DNA of 64,000 bases, from the NCBI RefSeq assembly GCF_022808775.1, contig NZ_JAKZLA010000001.1:1-64000 (forward strand), given 5' to 3'. Below are positions 49,934 to 58,093 of this stretch, in pieces (the stretch's first letter is position 1; the number at the start of each line of letters is the position of its first letter). The translations under genes and the position numbers were made by a program. This DNA comes from Geothrix terrae. GTDB taxonomy: Bacteria; Acidobacteriota; Holophagae; Holophagales; Holophagaceae. The notes beneath the pieces were generated by a model, which ran no database searches, had not been told where the DNA came from, and saw only the letters and a list, made by a program, of their open reading frames with translations.

Positions 49934-51288
49934 TGGATACTCCCGGTCAAGTTGACCACGGTCACGTCGGCGATGCTTTCGAAGGCCCGTCCATCCGTCA
50001 GCCGGCCGGAGAGCACCAGGAAGGCGCTGCCGTCGGGCATGGTCGCCAGCAGGCGATCCTGGTCGAACCAGGCTTGGTACTCCACCCGGCCATCGAGGTC
50101 GAAGTCGCCGAGGAAGGCGCCGGGAACGCGGGTGGCTGGTACGCCGTTGGCGGTGAGGGATCCCCCTTGAATGGCGGAGGGATCCACGCCGGGGACCTTG
50201 ATCAGGACTGACACCAGGCGCCGGTGCTGGATCTCGGGGAGCTCCCCGGACCGGCGGGCCTGGGGACCGCGGGGTCGGGCTCCGAGGGCGGAGAAGCGGC
50301 GGTCATCGGGATCTTCGCGCACCCACTGGGTGGGCTTCACGGTGAGGCTGGCGGAGAGGATGTGGGGATCGGTGTAGGCGTCCAGGCCGTAGATCTCGAC
50401 GCGGGTGTTGCCCGGCGCGGCCACCAACAGCCGGTGGTTCCGGTCCACCACCAAGCTGGCGGGACCGCTGAGTTGGCCGGGATCTGAACCGAATGAGCCG
50501 AGGTTGCCGAGGATCGCGCCGGTGGCGGCATTCACCACCACCACCACGCCGCGATAGGAATCCGCCAGGAACAGGCGCCCCTGGGCATCCGCGAGCATGC
50601 CCTGGATGCGGCCGAAGGTGGTGTTGGAGCCGATCATGCCGATGGGGCCGCCGAACTTGCGCAGGTACGCGCCGTTGGCGTCGAAGACCTGGATCCGCTC
50701 GTTCCCCTGGTCGGAGACGAAGACCTCGCCCGTGGGCCCCACGGCCAGGCCCGTGGGGAAATTGAGCTGCCCCGCCTGGATGCCGGGGGTGCCGAACTGG
50801 CGCACCAGCTGGTTGTCGGGACCGTAGACCTTCACCAGGTTCGCCAGGCTGTCCACCACGTAGACCAGGCCGTCGGGGGTGATCTGGAGGTGGTTGGGCA
50901 TCAGGAACTCGCCATCGCCCTGGCCCAGGTAGCCGGCGGGAACCCAGCCCGAAGTGAAGATGGCCACCCGGCCCTTGCCCGCTTCGCAGACGAAGATGCG
51001 GCCCGAAGCGTCCACGGCCACGCCCAGGGGCCGGTCGAGGCCGCGCCGGATGGCGAGGAACTTCCCGGTCTCATCCCGGATGCTGATGGCGCCCAGACGG
51101 GGATCCGCCACGTAGAGGCGTCCTGCCGAGTCTGTGGCCAGGCGCACAGGTTCGCGGAAGCCTTTGTCATAGGATCGCAACGGCGTGGCTGTGGGGAGCA
51201 CAGCCTGAGCCACCAGGCCCGAGGCCGCCGGCGCCAGCAGAATGGCGGGCAATGCCCAGGAACGGAGGGAGATGAACCAGCCGTTCAT
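49930..51288 (-). CDS. NHL-repeat beta-propeller protein
   Basis: 452 residues with a signal-like N-terminus (SWALPAILLAPAASGLVAQA). Residues about 45-320 form NHL blades (VRLATDSAGRLYVADPRLGAISI, PTGLAVGPTGEVFVSDQGNERIQVFDANG and others). A C-terminal beta-rich domain has LTANGVPATRVPGAFLGDFDLDGRVEYQAWFD, a Hedgehog-like or Ca-binding-like DxDGR motif. It is the first gene of the leftward cytochrome operon, with GGAGG eight bases upstream. NHL proteins often accompany extracellular cytochrome genes in Geobacter. Confidence 0.87.
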   Translation of the reverse strand: MNGWFISLRSWALPAILLAPAASGLVAQAVLPTATPLRSYDKGFREPVRLATDSAGRLYVADPRLGAISIRDETGKFLAIRRGLDRPLGVAVDASGRIFVCEAGKGRVAIFTSGWVPAGYLGQGDGEFLMPNHLQITPDGLVYVVDSLANLVKVYGPDNQLVRQFGTPGIQAGQLNFPTGLAVGPTGEVFVSDQGNERIQVFDANGAYLRKFGGPIGMIGSNTTFGRIQGMLADAQGRLFLADSYRGVVVVVNAATGAILGNLGSFGSDPGQLSGPASLVVDRNHRLLVAAPGNTRVEIYGLDAYTDPHILSASLTVKPTQWVREDPDDRRFSALGARPRGPQARRSGELPEIQHRRLVSVLIKVPGVDPSAIQGGSLTANGVPATRVPGAFLGDFDLDGRVEYQAWFDQDRLLATMPDGSAFLVLSGRLTDGRAFESIADVTVVNLTGSIQ

Positions 51289-51599
51289 GATGACGACCTC
51301 CAGAGGATCGGGGCTGCGGTGGGGGGGGGGTGAACCAGATCTGTGGACCTGGATCCCTTGAGCGTAGAGAGATTTTGCTTTTCACGATAACGATGTGATC
51401 TATGTCGTGTAACGCGCCTTGGTTGTGGTTGCCAACAAGCACGATCGTGGTTGGCTTTGGCCAGGAAAAAACACCTAGATGACAGAAATCACAAAAATAG
51501 ATGACCTTTAGTTCGCTTATGGGCCCTATGGTTTCGGGGGTCGGCTGACAGGTTTCTGTGACGTTGTCCGATGCAAGACATCCACGAGGCAAAAAAGCC
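51289..51599. promoter_or_regulatory. Divergent promoter region of the two NHL/cytochrome operons
   Basis: 311 bp between the leftward operon start (51,288) and the rightward NHL gene (51,600). It contains a TCAC-N9-GTGA dyad at 51,382-51,398 and a CACGATCGTG palindrome at 51,440-51,449 flanked by CCAAC/GTTGG. Both are candidate operators for shared control. A run of nine or ten G lies near 51,320. No riboswitch of the GEMM class recognised. Confidence 0.4.
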
Positions 51600-52667
51600 A
51601 TGTTCAAGCGTTCCACCCTGCTGTCCGTCGCCCTCGCGTGCATCGCGAGCGCGACGGCGCCTCTGTCCGCGCAGAAGCCCGCCGCCCCTCCCGTGGCGCA
51701 GGACGAGGTCCTGGCCTGGCCGCCGCCGCCGTCTCCCACCCGCATCAAGTGGGTGGCCGAGTACCGCAACGCCTTCGACGTGGGCGCCAAGAAGAAACGC
51801 AGCTTCATCGACCGCCTGGCCGGCAAGGCCGAGGAGGTGGTCTGGCTCCAGCGTCCTTTGTCCGTGGCGGTGGACGACAAGGGTGTGATCTTCGTGGGCG
51901 ACTTCACGGCCGGCATCGTCGCCATGGATCCCGCCAGCAAGAAGATCTGGGCCTTCTCGACCGTCAGCGGGGCCATCCTGGCCACACCCACAGGCCTGGC
52001 AGTGGACTCAAAGGTGGTCTATGCGGCCAGCGCCAACACGAACCAGGTGGTGGTCTTCGACAAGGAGGGTCGCCAGCTCAGCGCCCTCAGCAAGAACGAC
52101 GGCATCAACCGCCCCGTGGGTCTGGCCGTGGACGAGGCCCGGGACCTCCTGATCGTGGTGAACGGTGGCGAGCACACCGTGCGCCTCTACAACCGGAGCC
52201 TCAAGCTCATCAAGACCATCGGTGGCCGGGGCAGCGAAGAAGGCCAGTTCAACTTCCCCTCCTACACCTGCATCGTGCCGGGCGTGGGCTTCGCGGTGGT
52301 GGACACCGGCAACTTCCGCGTCCAGATCTTCGATTTCAACGGCCGGTTCCTGCGGGCCTTCGGCAAGGCTGGCGACATGCCCGGCCAGCTCTCCCGCCCC
52401 AAGGGCATCGCCGTGGATCCCGAGGGCCACCTCTACGTGGTGGACGGCGCCTTCTGCAACTTCCAGATCTTCGACCAGGAAGGCCGGATCCTCCTGCCCG
52501 TGGGCACGGGCGGCGTACGGAAGGGCCAGTTCCAGATCCCCACCGGCATCGCCATCGGGGCCGACGGCGGCATCTACGTGGCCGATCAGATCAACGGACG
52601 CATCCAGAAATTCCAGTATTTGCGGGAGGAGAAGGGGGCGCCTGCCCCCGGACCGACCCCGCAATAA
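51600..52667 (+). CDS. NHL-repeat/6-bladed beta-propeller exported protein
   Basis: 355 residues with a signal peptide (LLSVALACIASATAPLSAQ). A short proline-rich lead (LAWPPPPSPTRIKWVAEY) is typical of this family. About six NHL blades follow (PLSVAVDDKGVIFVGDF, PTGLAVDSKVVYAASANTNQVVVFD, PKGIAVDPEGHLYVVDG, PTGIAIGADGGIYVADQINGRIQKF). The start at 51,600 removes a short unrelated in-frame lead. It heads the rightward set with tetraheme cytochrome, barrel, octaheme and isomerase genes. Confidence 0.88.
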   Translation: MFKRSTLLSVALACIASATAPLSAQKPAAPPVAQDEVLAWPPPPSPTRIKWVAEYRNAFDVGAKKKRSFIDRLAGKAEEVVWLQRPLSVAVDDKGVIFVGDFTAGIVAMDPASKKIWAFSTVSGAILATPTGLAVDSKVVYAASANTNQVVVFDKEGRQLSALSKNDGINRPVGLAVDEARDLLIVVNGGEHTVRLYNRSLKLIKTIGGRGSEEGQFNFPSYTCIVPGVGFAVVDTGNFRVQIFDFNGRFLRAFGKAGDMPGQLSRPKGIAVDPEGHLYVVDGAFCNFQIFDQEGRILLPVGTGGVRKGQFQIPTGIAIGADGGIYVADQINGRIQKFQYLREEKGAPAPGPTPQ

Positions 52668-52724
52668 GCAGCACCCTGCTGTTTCTCACCCCCCACCCCC
52701 CCCCAACCACCTACGAGGTGAACC

Positions 52725-53387
52725 ATGAAGTCCCTTCTCGTCGCCCTCCTGGCCGTCGGCTCCCTGAGCCTGAACGCGACCATCGTCGGCTCCAAGCACG
52801 ACCTGAGCAGCACGGGCCCTGGTGGCAAGACCAACACCACCCAGGTCTGCGTGTTCTGCCACACGCCCCACGGTTCCGCCACCGGCGCCGCCCAGATCGT
52901 GCCCCTGTGGAACAAGACCACCACGGTCACCACCGGTTTCTCGATGTACACCAGCGGCACGCTGAACGGCACCACGGACGCCACCCCCACCGGCGCCAGC
53001 ATGGCCTGCTTCACCTGCCATGACGGCACCCAGGCCGTGGGCAACATGATCAACCTGCCCAACGACATCGCGTCCGTCACCTACACGGCCGGCGGCCAGC
53101 TGCTCGGCACCGGCCTCGTGTCCGGCACCGCCCTGCTCGGCAAGGACCTCACCAACGACCACCCGATCTCCATCACCTACCAGCAGAACCTGGACGCCAC
53201 GCTGAAGGATCCCACCACCTTCGCCGCGGGCACCGTGCGCCTGTTCCCCACGAACGCCAACGGCTCCAAGGTCCAGTGCGCCTCCTGCCACGACGTCCAC
53301 AACTACGGCACCGCCGGTACCACCGCGCCCTTCCTGCGCGTGACGATGGTCGGTTCCGCCCTCTGCACCTCCTGCCACCTCAAGTAG
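52725..53387 (+). CDS. Tetraheme cytochrome c (paralogue 1)
   Basis: 220 residues with a signal peptide (SLLVALLAVGSLSLNA). Four CXXCH: CVFCHTPHG, CFTCHDG, CASCHDVHN and CTSCHLK, the last at the very C-terminus. The layout (HDLS start, LWNKTTTVTTGFSMY between hemes 1 and 2, LTNDHPISITYQ before heme 3) is shared with the gene at 61,548. Probably a periplasmic electron shuttle to the adjacent conduit. A good ribosome binding site is GAGGTGAACC before the ATG. A strong hairpin follows the gene. Confidence 0.92.
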   Translation: MKSLLVALLAVGSLSLNATIVGSKHDLSSTGPGGKTNTTQVCVFCHTPHGSATGAAQIVPLWNKTTTVTTGFSMYTSGTLNGTTDATPTGASMACFTCHDGTQAVGNMINLPNDIASVTYTAGGQLLGTGLVSGTALLGKDLTNDHPISITYQQNLDATLKDPTTFAAGTVRLFPTNANGSKVQCASCHDVHNYGTAGTTAPFLRVTMVGSALCTSCHLK

Positions 53388-53408
53388 CAGGAACGTCGGT
53401 CTAGACCC

Positions 53409-53445
53409 GCGGGGGGTGGGGTTCCACCCGCCCCCCGCTTTCTTC
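53409..53445 (+). terminator. Terminator or attenuator after the tetraheme cytochrome gene
   Basis: GCGGGGGG...CCCCCCGC stem around a GTTCC loop followed by TTTCTTCT. The barrel gene starts only 25 bp later, so this may cut expression of the downstream genes relative to the abundant small cytochrome. Confidence 0.6.
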
Positions 53446-53469
53446 TGGCCTCCTTCCCGAAGGTCTGTT

Positions 53470-55230
53470 GTGAAGCTATGCCTTCTCACCCTGGTGCTCG
53501 TGGGCGCGGTCGCGGCCCGGGCCGAGGACTGCCCGCTGATCCTCAACCAGCGGTTCCAGCTCCACTACAACCAGTGGCAGTCCAATCAGGCGCCAACCAT
53601 GGCGACCACGCAGGCCGTCTACGAAGTGGACGCGGGCGTCCCGATCTTCACCTACCGCCTGGGGGCCCTGGCCCTCAACGGCGCATTGGAATACAACCGG
53701 CTGGCCTACGGCGCCGCCACGGATTCCGATGCCGGTATCAGCCGCTATGGGGCGCGCCTCAGCCTCTTCCCCTACCGCCCCTTCCGCCTTTATCTGGATT
53801 ACCAGCACTCCCAGTCGCCGGACCTCTTCGATTCAGGCCGCGTGAAGGGCGATACCTGGGGCGCCGGCGCCACCTACCACAGCCGCATCCTCCAGGATGT
53901 CCGCCTCTCCTACCGGCACGGGGATTCGAAGCTGGGGGACGAGCGCGAGGATTGGTCCCAGTGGAAGCTGGAGGCGAACCAGCGGGTGGGCGGCACCCAG
54001 GTCACGTTCCAGTCTCTGCGGCAGGATTACGAAACCCGCATTCCGGGCCAGGGTTGGCGCTACTTCCAGGCGAACCTGGACACCGAATCCCATTCGGCCG
54101 CCGACTGGACCCTGCGGACGCGGTCCCAGTTCCAGGATTCCATCAGCAGCAGCTGGTTCGACGCCGGAGCCACCTTCTACGGACCCATCAGCGGGGCCTG
54201 GCATTCCCTCACGAATGCCTCCGCCGGAGCCAGCACCACCGGGGACACCCGCACGGGCCACACCTTCGCCTCCGAATCCCTGGTCTATGCCGCCGGGCGC
54301 TGGAACGCCTACGGCACCGGCGCGATGAGCCGGACGCTCACGGACGCCGCGGGCCAGGACACGCGGATGGATTCCGGCACCCTGGGAGGCACCTACACGC
54401 TGACGCAGGACTGGCGGATCCACGGCGACCTGGGTGTCTCGGCCTTCGAGCAGGGCCTGCCGGCTCTCGTCATCCGGCGCACCACCACGACCATGAACCT
54501 TGGCATCGCCCGCGGCGGCGATGTGCCTGAACTCATCCGGCACACCCTCTTCTTCCTCAGCGACTGGTCTTTCACCCGCCGGACCACGGAGGAATACCCG
54601 CCCGACTACGTGCCTTCGGAGCTGGCTCAGGAGCTGTTCCAGCGGCGCATGCGTCAGACGGGCAATTTCGGCTTCACGGCGGACCTCTGGCGCATCTCCG
54701 ACAACGCCAGCCAGGGCCGGGTGGACTGGGCCCGGTTGACGGGCCAGATCCAGACCCGGGGGCGCCTCACGCTCTACGTGGCGGGCGACTACAAGGACGA
54801 CCGCGGCCTCTCCATTCCCGGCGTCGAGGCGCGGAACACCGACCTGATGATGAATGGCTCCTACCAGCTGGGCATCACGTCGATCACGGCCTCCGCGGGC
54901 TATTCCAGCAACAGCCAGCGTCTCACCCCGGGGGCGGCGGCCCCCATGGCCACCTGGGCCGGCGCCCAGGATGAATCGAGCCGCCACTACGCGTTGGGGC
55001 TGTCCACCCGGCTGGGGAAGGTTCCCGTGGGCGCCCTGGTCCAGCGCTACGATGCGGCCCTCACTCCGGCGGCCACGACGCTCTACACCTGGGCGGACCT
55101 CAGCTTCCGGCAGGTCTCGCTCCGGGTGCGCTACGAGACCACCCGTATGGACAACGGGCTCCACAGCAGCCGCATCACGGTGGACCTGCTGCGCTGGTTC
55201 GATACCATCTGCTCGAGGGCCTGGCGATGA
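53470..55230 (+). CDS. Outer-membrane beta-barrel protein (porin-cytochrome conduit type)
   Basis: 586 residues. The signal peptide is LCLLTLVLVGAVAARA. The mature protein is a series of alternating amphipathic strands (FQLHYNQWQSNQ, ALEYNRLAYGAATD, RLYLDYQHSQSPD, LSYRHGDSKL, TLYVAGDYKDD, LRVRYETTRMDNG) with no other domain, as in MtrB/PioB-like barrels. GTG at 53,470 with GAAGG 6-7 bases upstream is the best start. Its stop overlaps the start of the next multiheme cytochrome gene (ATGA), supporting a barrel-cytochrome complex. Family identity is by architecture, not by a specific motif. Confidence 0.8.
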   Translation: MKLCLLTLVLVGAVAARAEDCPLILNQRFQLHYNQWQSNQAPTMATTQAVYEVDAGVPIFTYRLGALALNGALEYNRLAYGAATDSDAGISRYGARLSLFPYRPFRLYLDYQHSQSPDLFDSGRVKGDTWGAGATYHSRILQDVRLSYRHGDSKLGDEREDWSQWKLEANQRVGGTQVTFQSLRQDYETRIPGQGWRYFQANLDTESHSAADWTLRTRSQFQDSISSSWFDAGATFYGPISGAWHSLTNASAGASTTGDTRTGHTFASESLVYAAGRWNAYGTGAMSRTLTDAAGQDTRMDSGTLGGTYTLTQDWRIHGDLGVSAFEQGLPALVIRRTTTTMNLGIARGGDVPELIRHTLFFLSDWSFTRRTTEEYPPDYVPSELAQELFQRRMRQTGNFGFTADLWRISDNASQGRVDWARLTGQIQTRGRLTLYVAGDYKDDRGLSIPGVEARNTDLMMNGSYQLGITSITASAGYSSNSQRLTPGAAAPMATWAGAQDESSRHYALGLSTRLGKVPVGALVQRYDAALTPAATTLYTWADLSFRQVSLRVRYETTRMDNGLHSSRITVDLLRWFDTICSRAWR

Positions 55231-56417
55231 GGCGATTCCTCCTGGGTGCCGCGATCGTGTGGCTGGCGTTGATTCCGGTCGCGGGCCAGGCCATTCGGGC
55301 CCCGCAGCCCGTCCAGGTCCGGGGCGGCCCTTCCCTCGCCCATGCGGCCTGCGCCGCCTGCCACCAGGGGCACCGGGCCGTGACGCCCGCCCGGTCCAAG
55401 GCCGGGCGCGGGAACCCCGACCGGGTCTGCCTGGCCTGCCATGAGGGGACAAACCTCGCCACCACGGCGGATCACGCTCCCAAGCTGCCCCCCTGGAACG
55501 GCCAGGGCTCCGGCCACCTCAGGGATCGCCTCGGCGCCCGCCGGCCCACCGACTACCGACGGGCCGTCCGCCAGGGTGGCCGTGTGGTGACGCTCACCCA
55601 GGACTGCACGGGCTGCCACGACCCCCACGGCAAGGAGCGAGGCCGCCTGCGCCTCACCGCCTTCGACGTCCGCGGTCAGCTGCTGGACCGCCGGCCCCAG
55701 TCCGTGGCCGAGGTCTGCTTCGGGTGCCACGCCGGCCCCGAGGCGGCGCCCCTCCTTTCCGGACCCGCCGACCTGGGCGCCCTCTTCGCCAAGGGTGCCG
55801 CCTCCAGCCACGCCATCGGCGCCACGGCTGCCGGCCGCCCGGACCTGCCCAGCCTTCGGACCTCCACCTTCCGGGATCCCCTCGACTGCGGCTCCTGTCA
55901 CGACAATCCGGATTCGGCGGGCGCGAAGGGGCCCCACGTCTCTCCCCAGGCCTCCATCCTGAAGGCCGCCTTCGGGCGGGAGAAGGATCTGGCCCGGCTG
56001 GGGGAGCGCGCCAACGACCTCTGCTACCTCTGCCACGACCGGCAGTCCATCCGCGCCAACCAGTCCTTCCCCTTCCACGCCCAGCATCTGAGCGGGTTCA
56101 CCAGCAGCGGCTCCGTGGCGGCCCAGCGGCAGACTCCGGCCCTCTCCGAGGCCTCGGCGGTGCTGGGCCTGCGCTCCCCGCGGGACTTCCGGCCCGGGCG
56201 AGGCGGCGCCTTCCAGCCCGGCTACGGCGAGCCCACCACCTGTGCCACCTGCCACGCGTCCCACGGCTCCCTGCGGCAGGCCTCCCTCATCGAGTTTGAC
56301 CGCTCCGTGGTGGGCGCTTCCTCCGTGGGCGCCCCTTCCTTCCAGCGGTCGGGCCTCGGCCACGGCACCTGCACCCTCAGCTGCCACGGCTACGACCATG
56401 TGCAGACGCGCTATTGA
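55227..56417 (+). CDS. Multiheme c-type cytochrome, seven CXXCH plus one CX3CH
   Basis: 396 residues with a signal peptide (FLLGAAIVWLALIPVAGQA). Seven CXXCH motifs (CAACHQG, CLACHEG, CTGCHDP, CFGCHAG, CGSCHDN, CYLCHDR, CATCHAS) and a final CTLSCH, a CX3CH variant that may bind an eighth heme. Translationally coupled to the barrel gene. It is the best candidate for the heme wire inside the barrel. Confidence 0.9.
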   Translation: MRRFLLGAAIVWLALIPVAGQAIRAPQPVQVRGGPSLAHAACAACHQGHRAVTPARSKAGRGNPDRVCLACHEGTNLATTADHAPKLPPWNGQGSGHLRDRLGARRPTDYRRAVRQGGRVVTLTQDCTGCHDPHGKERGRLRLTAFDVRGQLLDRRPQSVAEVCFGCHAGPEAAPLLSGPADLGALFAKGAASSHAIGATAAGRPDLPSLRTSTFRDPLDCGSCHDNPDSAGAKGPHVSPQASILKAAFGREKDLARLGERANDLCYLCHDRQSIRANQSFPFHAQHLSGFTSSGSVAAQRQTPALSEASAVLGLRSPRDFRPGRGGAFQPGYGEPTTCATCHASHGSLRQASLIEFDRSVVGASSVGAPSFQRSGLGHGTCTLSCHGYDHVQTRY

Positions 56418-56453
56418 TCGCGGGCCGTCCAGGTGTTCTTCCAGGAGCTTTCC

Positions 56454-58010
56454 ATGCATGACGCCCCCTCGTTGCGGAACGGCTTCACCCGGGTCCAGAT
56501 GGCGATCCTGGTGGGCGCGCTCGGGCTGGGCCCTGCCATGACGGCGGCGCCCATCCGTCGTCAGGCCCGCATGGTCGATGCCGAGGCGGAACACCTGAAA
56601 GCGATCCGGGCGGCGGCGCCGGGCTTATCCGTCGAAGCGGCGAGAGTCAGGCTCGCCCGGCTGGAGAAGGCCTGGGCACTGGCCACGGCCAAGGGCCTTC
56701 TGAAGACCCCCGAGTGGCAGGAGCGGCGTCAGGAGGGGCGCCAAGCCGTGCTGGGGAGGGCCTACCTCGACTCCCGGCCAAGTCATTCCGGCATGACCGA
56801 GGAGCAGGTCAAGGCCGCCTTCCTGGCCCAAGGCGAGGAACGCCATGTGTCGCACCTCCTGTGCAAGACCCAGGCGGATGCCGAGGCGGCCTTGAAGCGC
56901 ATCCAGGCGGGAGAGCCTTTCGAGAAGGTGGCGGCGGAGGTCTCCGTGGATCCCAGCGCGGCCCAGAACCAGGGCGACCTGGGCTGGATCCGCCAGAAAC
57001 AGATGGTGACCGCCTTCGGTGATCCCGTCTTCGCGGCCCCCGTGGCCGCGCTGGTGGGTCCCCTGCAGAGCGAGTTCGGCTGGCATGTCGCCAAGGTCTG
57101 GGAAGCCCGGCACGAAACGGAGGCGGACTTCGCCGTGCACCGGGAAACCCTGCTGAAGGAGGCGGCGGCCACCCAGATGAAGATGAAGCGGGAGGCTGCC
57201 CTGGAGGCGCTCCGCCCCCGGTATCCCCTGGTTCCCGATCTGGCCGTGCTGGGCGCGGACCGCACCACGGAGACTCTGCCCGGCGATGAGAAGAAGGTCG
57301 CGGGCCGGGTGGCAGGGGCGGCCATCAGCCTGCGGACCCTCAAGCGCCACCTGGTGGATGTCCTCAAGACCATGGGCTCGAGCCACTCCCTGGGAGCGGC
57401 CACCAAGGCCCGATTCATGGAGGGCGTGGCGGACGACATCCGTCTGTCCGAGGCGGCCCGCAAGCAGGGGCTGGATCGCCGCCCCGGGATCCAGGCCGCT
57501 CTCTGGCTGGACGAGCGGGAACGTGCCTACACCCGGTACGCGGAGGCCTTCCTCGCCGAGGCGCAGGTGTCCGAGGCCGAGCTGGCGAAGCACCACGGGG
57601 CCTTCCCCGACCGCTTCCGGCAGGTGGGGGGCCTGCGCCTGCAGGTGCTGGTGGCCGATTCCAAGGACGAAGTGGACGCGGCCCTGAATGGCGTGCGGAC
57701 TGGCCTGCCCTGGCGGGAGGCCGTGGCGCGGTATGCCAGCGCTGAGGCCACGGGCAACCCCGAGCCCGGCTGGGTGGAGGTGGCCTCGCTCAAAACGCTG
57801 GTGCCCCCCACGCTCATGCAGGCTCTCCTGGCAGGGCCCCTGGGCCAGCCGGTGGGCCCCATGCTGGGCCCGGATGGCTACATGATCTTCAATGCCCTGG
57901 AGCGCCGCCCCGGCCCTGTGATGCCCCTGGAGGAGTGCCGGGAGGCCGTGCGGGCGGACTACCTCAAGGCGCATGGCCACGACCTGGTGGAGCGCAGTCT
58001 GGGCGACTGA
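56454..58010 (+). CDS. Parvulin-type peptidyl-prolyl isomerase, exported
   Basis: 518 residues. AGGAG six bases upstream selects ATG 56,454 over GTG 56,433. N-terminal signal or anchor (MAILVGALGLGPAMTA). A PPIC/rotamase domain lies at about 129-219 (RHVSHLLCKTQADAEAALKRIQAGEPFEKVAAEVS ... GDLGWIRQKQMVTAFGDPVF ... FGWHVAKV). A second, degenerate parvulin-like domain lies near 385-480 (LQVLVADSKDEVDAALNGVRTGLPWREAVARYA). Such SurA/PrsA-like chaperones fold exported proteins; next to barrel and cytochrome genes it may assist their assembly. Confidence 0.9.
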   Translation: MHDAPSLRNGFTRVQMAILVGALGLGPAMTAAPIRRQARMVDAEAEHLKAIRAAAPGLSVEAARVRLARLEKAWALATAKGLLKTPEWQERRQEGRQAVLGRAYLDSRPSHSGMTEEQVKAAFLAQGEERHVSHLLCKTQADAEAALKRIQAGEPFEKVAAEVSVDPSAAQNQGDLGWIRQKQMVTAFGDPVFAAPVAALVGPLQSEFGWHVAKVWEARHETEADFAVHRETLLKEAAATQMKMKREAALEALRPRYPLVPDLAVLGADRTTETLPGDEKKVAGRVAGAAISLRTLKRHLVDVLKTMGSSHSLGAATKARFMEGVADDIRLSEAARKQGLDRRPGIQAALWLDERERAYTRYAEAFLAEAQVSEAELAKHHGAFPDRFRQVGGLRLQVLVADSKDEVDAALNGVRTGLPWREAVARYASAEATGNPEPGWVEVASLKTLVPPTLMQALLAGPLGQPVGPMLGPDGYMIFNALERRPGPVMPLEECREAVRADYLKAHGHDLVERSLGD

Positions 58011-58029
58011 AAGCCGCCCAGAAGATGCC

Positions 58030-58057
58030 AAAGCCCCCCGGGTGACCGGGGGGCTTT
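58030..58057. terminator. Bidirectional Rho-independent terminator
   Basis: Perfect 10-bp stem AAAGCCCCCC / GGGGGGCTTT with an 8-nt loop between the convergent isomerase and 42-heme cytochrome genes. Confidence 0.85.
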
Positions 58058-58093
58058 GACGTGGGGGCGGACAGCTCTCCTGGGAATGCGATC

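Noticed and set aside
51289-51599. GEMM-type c-di-GMP or cAMP-GMP riboswitch before cytochrome genes
   Set aside because: I looked for the conserved riboswitch core before each cytochrome operon, as in Geobacter, and found none.
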